Position numbers and translations under genes: made by a program
Shown: positions 31,968 through 36,290 of the stretch, one piece after another
How the letters are laid out: each line of letters begins with the position of its first letter
How positions within the stretch are numbered: the stretch's first letter is position 1
The notes under the pieces: generated by a model
Database searches by the model: none
Seen by the model: only the letters and a program-made list of their open reading frames with translations
Told to the model about the DNA's origin: nothing
Assembly (NCBI GenBank): GCA_030523425.1
Contig: JAUNIP010000014.1
Coordinates: 1-36,290 of the forward strand
Direction: 5' to 3'
DNA: 36,290 bases
From: Coriobacteriia bacterium
GTDB lineage: Bacteria; Actinomycetota; Coriobacteriia; Coriobacteriales; Eggerthellaceae

Positions 31968-33335
31968 CTACTCCCCTTCCGGCTGGCCGGCCGCCCCCGC
32001 GGCCTCGGCAGCCTCCGCCGCGCACGCTTCGCACCCGTCACCGAAAACCAACGTGCGCTCTTCGCCGGTCAGGGCGGCGCGCGCTTGGTCGCGCAGGTTG
32101 TTCACGCCAATAAAGAACTGCCGCATCATCACCAACGTCAGGTAGCGGCCCAACGGCGTCAGCGTCAGCTCGTTGTCGTCGTCGTGGTCAAACGCGCCGT
32201 TAAAACGCATGAAGGCCATTTCGGCCGGCAAGCCAGCGTCCACGCTTACCCCGAAGTCCTTGCGGAACTGCACCTTGTCCAGGCGCCCGCCGAACAGCTG
32301 CATCATGAAGCGATACCGCATGCGGTTGCGGTCGGAAAACGTGGTCTTCAGCATAACCGACATGTTGCCCGCTTCCACCGCCGCGTTGTAGTCCTTCACG
32401 CTGAACGTGTTCACGTACAGGTTCTTGCCCAAATACGTGATGCCGCCGCTGCCGATGGCCGGGTACTCTTCGTAGGTCACCACGTATTCGTCAATCATGG
32501 CGCTCCCACTGCCGGTGCGCCGGTTGAACGTCCACGCGCTGCCGTGGTCGAACAGCGGGTTTTCGCCGCCGGTCAACACGCCGTCGATAATGCGGTAGTA
32601 GCGATATTCGCGGTCGTAGTCCACCTTCCCCACCGTTTCGGCCATCTTCTTGGCCGTGGCGGGGGACGCCATCAGCGCGTTGAACGTGGTTTGCGTGCAG
32701 CCCGTGGCGCACACTTTTTCCAGGTCAGCGAACAAAATGTCTTCGGTTTGCGCCGGGAAGTTGAATATCATGTCCACGTTCATGGACGGGAAATACGGCG
32801 AAGCGTAGGCAATGCGCTCCATAATCTCTTCGCCGCTGCCGTACTTGTCGTAGCGGTCCATCTGCTTCAGCAGCCCGTTGTCGAAGGATTGCACTCCCAC
32901 CGAAAGCCGCTGCACGCGGCCTTTCAGCTTTTCCACGTATTCGGGAATCAGGTGGTTGGGGTTCGTTTCGCTGGACACCTCTTCCACGCTGAACAAATCG
33001 CGCGCCAAATCGATGGTTTCGCACAGTTCGTCAAGCATGATGGTGGGCGTGCCGCCGCCTATGTACACGCTTTTGAAGTCGTACCCCAAATCCTTCAGCA
33101 TGCGCATTTCCTTGCGCAGGTTCGCGAAATACGGCTTTGCCTTTTCTTCCTGGAACGGGAAGCGGTTGAAGCTGCAGTACGGGCACAGGCGCTCGCAGAA
33201 GGGCACGTGCATGTACAGCATGTAGGGCTTGCCCGGCGTGGGGGCCGGCAGCACGGTTTCGGTGGCGGGCTGCAGGTTCAGAATCTGGCCCGTCATGGTC
33301 TGAATTACTTTGGAAAGCATCCTTTCGGACAGCAT
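31968..33335 (-). CDS. HemN/HemW-like radical SAM protein
   Basis: This is a 455-residue radical SAM protein of the coproporphyrinogen III oxidase-like group. The 4Fe-4S motif CxxxCxxC is Cys47, Cys51, Cys54 (FCERLCPYCSF), preceded by YMHVPF. The SAM-binding GGGTPT (SVYIGGGTPT) and the ETNPNHL and RLSVGVQSFD segments follow as in HemN/HemW. The group includes the oxygen-independent oxidase HemN, the heme chaperone HemW, and heme-degrading ChuW/HutW; these motifs do not separate them. The length favours HemN or ChuW over the shorter HemW. A C-terminal Ala/Glu tail with two Cys (DGCEACAAEA) is extra. ATG 33335 has AGAAGGAGAACGC before it; the longer frame up to 33512 lies over purD. It is followed by the aldolase gene at a three-base gap. 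Confidence 0.88.
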   Translation of the reverse strand: MLSERMLSKVIQTMTGQILNLQPATETVLPAPTPGKPYMLYMHVPFCERLCPYCSFNRFPFQEEKAKPYFANLRKEMRMLKDLGYDFKSVYIGGGTPTIMLDELCETIDLARDLFSVEEVSSETNPNHLIPEYVEKLKGRVQRLSVGVQSFDNGLLKQMDRYDKYGSGEEIMERIAYASPYFPSMNVDMIFNFPAQTEDILFADLEKVCATGCTQTTFNALMASPATAKKMAETVGKVDYDREYRYYRIIDGVLTGGENPLFDHGSAWTFNRRTGSGSAMIDEYVVTYEEYPAIGSGGITYLGKNLYVNTFSVKDYNAAVEAGNMSVMLKTTFSDRNRMRYRFMMQLFGGRLDKVQFRKDFGVSVDAGLPAEMAFMRFNGAFDHDDDNELTLTPLGRYLTLVMMRQFFIGVNNLRDQARAALTGEERTLVFGDGCEACAAEAAEAAGAAGQPEGE

Positions 33336-33384
33336 GCGTTCTCCTTCTTGCCTTGTTGGTGGCCCGGGGGGCGCCGCGCGCCGC

Positions 33385-34677
33385 TTAGTCCCACGCGCTG
33401 CGGCCGCGCAGGGCCTTCGCACCAATGTCGGTACGGAACTGCTTGCCTTCGAAGTCAATGCGCTGGCATGCCGCATAGGCCTGGTCGCGCGCCGCTTCGA
33501 ACGTGGGGCCAAGGGCCGTCACGTTCAGCACGCGCCCACCGTTGGTCAGCAAGCTACCGGCTTCGTCCACCTTGGTACCCGCGTGGAACACGGTCACGCC
33601 GTCCAGCGCTTCGGCGTCTTCAATGCCAGTGATAACCTTGCCCTTTTCGTAGCTGCCCGGGTAGCCCGCGCTGGCCAGCACCACCGAAACGGCCCAGGAA
33701 GCGTCGTCCCATTCCAGGGACACATCGTCCGCGCGGCCTTCGGCGCAAGCCAACATAACCTGCAGCAGGTCGCTCTTCAGGCGCGGCAGCACCACTTGGG
33801 TTTCCGGGTCGCCGAAGCGCGCGTTGAACTCCACAATCTTGGGGCCGGCGGGCGTCAGCATGAAGCCGCCGTACAGGCAGCCGCGATAGTCCATGTCGAA
33901 TTCGCTGGCCGTGGCGGCTGCAGCGGTTTCCATAATGGCGGTCATGGCAGCAAGCTCTTCTTCGGTCACAATAGGCACCGGCGAATACACGCCCATGCCG
34001 CCCGTGTTGGGGCCTTTGTCCCCGTCGTAGGCGCGCTTGTGGTCCTGCGCGGTGGTCATGCAGAACGCGCGGCCGGCGGTCACAAAGGCCAGCAGGCTGC
34101 ATTCGGGGCCGGTCATGCACTCTTCCACCACCACGCGGTTGCCCGCTTCGCCGAACGCGCCTTCGAAGCACGCGCACACGGCGTCTTCGGCCTGCTGCAA
34201 GGTTTCAGCCACCACCACGCCTTTGCCGGCAGCCAAGCCGTCGGCCTTGATCACGATGGGAGCGCCCTGGTCACGCACGTATTCCAGCGCCGGCTCGCAG
34301 GCTTCGAAGGTGGCGTAGGCCGCCGTGGGAATGCTGTGGCGGTCCATGAACTGCTTGGAGAAGTCCTTGCTGCCTTCCAGCTGGGCGCCTTGGGCGCTAG
34401 GGCCGAACACCGCAATGCCGGCGGCGCGCAGGCCGTCCGCCACGCCGGCCACCAGCGGGGCTTCGGGGCCAATGACCACCAAGTCCACGCTGTGTTCCTG
34501 CGCGAAGGCCAACACCGCGGCGCCGTTGTTGGCGTCAAGGCCGGCCACGTTTTCGCCCACGGCAGCCGTGCCGCCGTTGCCGGGCGCAATGTAGAGCTTG
34601 TCCATCTGGGGGCTTTTCGCCAAAGCCCAGGCCAGCGCATGTTCGCGACCGCCCGATCCCAAAAGCATTACGTTCAT
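33385..34677 (-). CDS. purD: Phosphoribosylamine-glycine ligase (GAR synthetase)
   Basis: PurD joins glycine to phosphoribosylamine with ATP, step two of purine synthesis. The 430-residue ATP-grasp protein has the N-terminal LLGSGGREHALAWALAKS and VIGPEAPLVAGVAD, then the ATP-grasp core with GSKDFSKQFM and VIKADGLAAGKGVVVAE. GPNTGGMGVYSP and VEFNARFGDPETQVVLPRL carry the substrate- and metal-binding residues. The start ATG is at 34677. purA lies upstream with a 97-base gap that contains a terminator-like hairpin; the radical SAM gene follows 49 bases after its stop. Confidence 0.97.
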   Translation of the reverse strand: MNVMLLGSGGREHALAWALAKSPQMDKLYIAPGNGGTAAVGENVAGLDANNGAAVLAFAQEHSVDLVVIGPEAPLVAGVADGLRAAGIAVFGPSAQGAQLEGSKDFSKQFMDRHSIPTAAYATFEACEPALEYVRDQGAPIVIKADGLAAGKGVVVAETLQQAEDAVCACFEGAFGEAGNRVVVEECMTGPECSLLAFVTAGRAFCMTTAQDHKRAYDGDKGPNTGGMGVYSPVPIVTEEELAAMTAIMETAAAATASEFDMDYRGCLYGGFMLTPAGPKIVEFNARFGDPETQVVLPRLKSDLLQVMLACAEGRADDVSLEWDDASWAVSVVLASAGYPGSYEKGKVITGIEDAEALDGVTVFHAGTKVDEAGSLLTNGGRVLNVTALGPTFEAARDQAYAACQRIDFEGKQFRTDIGAKALRGRSAWD

Positions 34678-34744
34678 GTTATCCCCTGTTCGTTGGGCCG
34701 CCTGCGCAGCCGTGTTGCCTGTGCCGCGCGGGGCGGCTTCAGCG

Positions 34745-34766
34745 AAAAGGCCGCGTTCTTGCGGCC
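34745..34766 (-). terminator. Terminator after purA
   Basis: GGCCGC-AAGAAC-GCGGCC, followed by TTTTCGC on the minus strand, lies nine bases after the purA stop. With a 6-bp stem and four T it may be only partial, leaving some reading into purD. Confidence 0.55.
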
Positions 34767-34774
34767 CTTCGCAC

Positions 34775-36088
34775 TTACTTCCAGTTCCTGAAGATGGTGG
34801 CTTCGCGGTCCGGCGCCACCGAAATCATGGTGATGTTGGCACCCACCAGTTCTTCCAGGTGCAAAATGTAGTCCTGCGCCGCGGCCGGCAGCTCTTCGAA
34901 GGTGCGGCATTCGGTGATGTCTTGCCCGTACCACCCGGGAATTTCTTCGTACACCGGCTTGGCGTGGAACAGCACGCTTTGCTGCATGGGCAGGTAATCG
35001 TAGCGCTTGCCTTCGTGTTCATAGGCCACGCACACCTTGATGGTTTCGAATTCCGAAAGCACATCCAGCTTGGTCAGAGCGATGTCGGTCAGACCGTTCA
35101 CGTCCACGGCGTACTTGCCTATGACTGCGTCAAACCACCCGCAACGGCGCTTGCGACCCGTGGTCACGCCGTATTCGTGGCCCACCGCACACAGCTTTTC
35201 GCCCGTGGCCGCCTCTTCACCTTCCCCGCCATTTTCTGGGAAAAGCTGTTCGGTGGGGAACGGGCCGCCGCCCACGCGCGTGGTGTAGGCCTTCATGATG
35301 CCGATGACCTTGTTAAACGCCATGGGGCCCACGCCCGTGCCCGCCGCTGCGCCGCCCGCGCTGCACGAAGACGACGTGACATAGGGGTAGGTGCCGTGAT
35401 CGATGTCAAGCATGGTGGCCTGGGCGCCTTCGAACAAAATGTTCTTGCCGGCCCGCAGCGCGTCGTTCAAAAGCTGCGTGGTTTCGGCCATGTAGGGCTT
35501 CAAAATGGTGGCGAAGGGCAGGTATTCGTCGCAGATTTCGTCCACGGTGTAGGTGTGCAGGCCGTAGATTTTGTCCAGAATAGGGTTTTTCTGGGAAAGC
35601 GCAGTTTCCACCTTCAGTCGGAAGATGTGTTCGTCCATCAGGTCTTGCACGCGAATGCCCTTGCGGGCGGCTTTGTCCTGATAGCACGGGCCAATGCCGC
35701 GCTTGGTGGTGCCAATTTGGTTGGAGCCCAGGCGCTTTTCGTCGGCGCCGTCAAGGTCTTTGTGATACGGCATGATGATGTGTGCGTTGCAGCTGATCTT
35801 CAGGCGTTCGCAGCTTATGCCCTGGGTTTGCAGCACGACAATTTCCTTCACCAGCGCGCCGGGATCCACCACCACGCCGTTGCCGATAACCGGAATACAG
35901 TTTTCGTACATCACGCCGGAAGGCATAAGGTGCAGCGCCAGCTTGGTGTCCCCGTGAACAACCGTGTGACCTGCGTTGTTGCCCCCCTGGAAGCGAACCA
36001 CATAATCGTAGTCGCTGGCAATCAAATCGGTGATCTTGCCTTTTCCTTCGTCACCCCACTGGGTGCCTACCAAAACCGTAGATGGCAT
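34775..36088 (-). CDS. purA: Adenylosuccinate synthetase
   Basis: PurA makes adenylosuccinate from IMP, aspartate and GTP, the first step from IMP to AMP. The 437-residue length is typical. The GTP P-loop variant GDEGKGK is at residues 12-18 after VLVGTQW. Further signatures are FQGGNNAGHTV, GTTKRGIGPCYQDK with the IMP-contact residues, FEGAQATMLDIDHGTYPYVT, and the guanine-contact region RRCGWFDAV and LTKLDVL. The ATG follows AAAGGACGCGC. It heads the minus-strand run purA, purD, radical SAM, aldolase, though a hairpin separates it from purD. Confidence 0.98.
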   Translation of the reverse strand: MPSTVLVGTQWGDEGKGKITDLIASDYDYVVRFQGGNNAGHTVVHGDTKLALHLMPSGVMYENCIPVIGNGVVVDPGALVKEIVVLQTQGISCERLKISCNAHIIMPYHKDLDGADEKRLGSNQIGTTKRGIGPCYQDKAARKGIRVQDLMDEHIFRLKVETALSQKNPILDKIYGLHTYTVDEICDEYLPFATILKPYMAETTQLLNDALRAGKNILFEGAQATMLDIDHGTYPYVTSSSCSAGGAAAGTGVGPMAFNKVIGIMKAYTTRVGGGPFPTEQLFPENGGEGEEAATGEKLCAVGHEYGVTTGRKRRCGWFDAVIGKYAVDVNGLTDIALTKLDVLSEFETIKVCVAYEHEGKRYDYLPMQQSVLFHAKPVYEEIPGWYGQDITECRTFEELPAAAQDYILHLEELVGANITMISVAPDREATIFRNWK

Positions 36089-36143
36089 AGCGCGTCCTTT
36101 CCCGGCGTAATGCGTGCTTGATGCGGCAGTATTCGCAAAGGAA

Positions 36144-36149
36144 ATTATA
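36144..36149 (-). promoter_or_regulatory. -10 box of the likely purA promoter
   Basis: A perfect TATAAT on the minus strand lies 55 bases before the purA ATG. No good -35 box is seen at 16-18 bases, so an activator or an extended element may help. Confidence 0.45.
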
Positions 36150-36228
36150 GTACAGCCGCGTTTCCCAACAGCCTACTTTCGCCAATCGCAAAACTTGTAA
36201 GAAAGACGTGTTAAACGGCGACGTGTGC

Positions 36229-36271
36229 AATGGGGGCGTAGCGTTTTGGTGAAATGGGGACGTAGCATTTT
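36229..36271 (+). repeat. Tandem copies of the edge repeat upstream of purA
   Basis: AATGGGGGCGTAGCGTTTT (36229-36247) and AATGGGGACGTAGCATTTT (36253-36271) differ at two positions and have a 24-bp period. A related inverted copy is at 2-18. Two near-identical units 24 bp apart could be a binding site or part of a longer array cut by the window edge. Confidence 0.5.
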
Positions 36272-36290
36272 TCACATTTTCCAGAAAATG

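Noticed and set aside
31188-33632. Very long plus-strand open frame opposite the aldolase and radical SAM genes
   Set aside because: It is His/Arg/Ala-rich, has no family likeness and is the antisense shadow of two well-supported genes, as expected in GC-rich DNA. The same holds for long frames opposite the MFS, purA, purD and VTC-operon genes.

Overview
The window looks like a chromosomal segment of a high-GC anaerobic actinobacterium of the class Coriobacteriia, most likely the Eggerthellaceae. This is an inference from gene families and codon style (GC-rich, yet GAA favoured for Glu); no rRNA is present and I did not assign a genus. It holds about 29 credible protein genes, one tRNA, and one complete-looking integrated element.

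Left part (1-10104). A CNNM/TlyC-type membrane protein is divergent from an MFS transporter fused to a CBS pair. folE (GTP cyclohydrolase I) and a small ACT-domain protein follow. Next come two divergent units. On the minus strand, a VTC-type polyphosphate polymerase-like protein, a DUF4956 membrane protein and a carbohydrate-binding lipoprotein form an operon. On the plus strand lie an OmpR-type response regulator and its histidine kinase. I read these as one surface or polyphosphate system with its own regulator, which is inference.

Middle part (10105-23774). It holds exodeoxyribonuclease III, a MarR regulator heading a heterodimeric ABC exporter pair, a RelB-like/PIN toxin-antitoxin pair, purC, a coiled-coil membrane protein, single-chain purL, and a polysaccharide flippase-like protein.

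Integrated element (23775-30852, about 7.03 kb from one att copy to the next). It sits in the 3' end of tRNA-Phe(GAA). A perfect 49-bp direct repeat covers the tRNA from the anticodon loop past the encoded CCA. Each end also carries two adjacent 12-bp repeats suited to integrase arm sites. One unit reads right: a zinc-ribbon protein and a tyrosine integrase. A divergent unit reads left: an AlpA/Xis-like HTH protein, an unknown protein, a PriCT/AEP-like primase-helicase, a six-cysteine protein and a zinc-finger protein. There is no relaxase, capsid, terminase or conjugation gene. The layout recalls a phage satellite or a minimal self-replicating island, and it is the best candidate here for something undescribed. 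The element brings its own terminator for tRNA-Phe, strands the old terminator 7 kb away, and carries a plausible outward promoter facing the flippase gene.

Right part (30853-36290). The tRNA-Phe promoter is followed, all on the minus strand, by a rhamnulose-1-phosphate aldolase-like protein with an unusual N-terminal helix, a HemN/HemW-like radical SAM protein, purD and purA. With purC and purL on the other side of the element, four purine synthesis genes lie within 20 kb. Related short repeats occur at both window edges.
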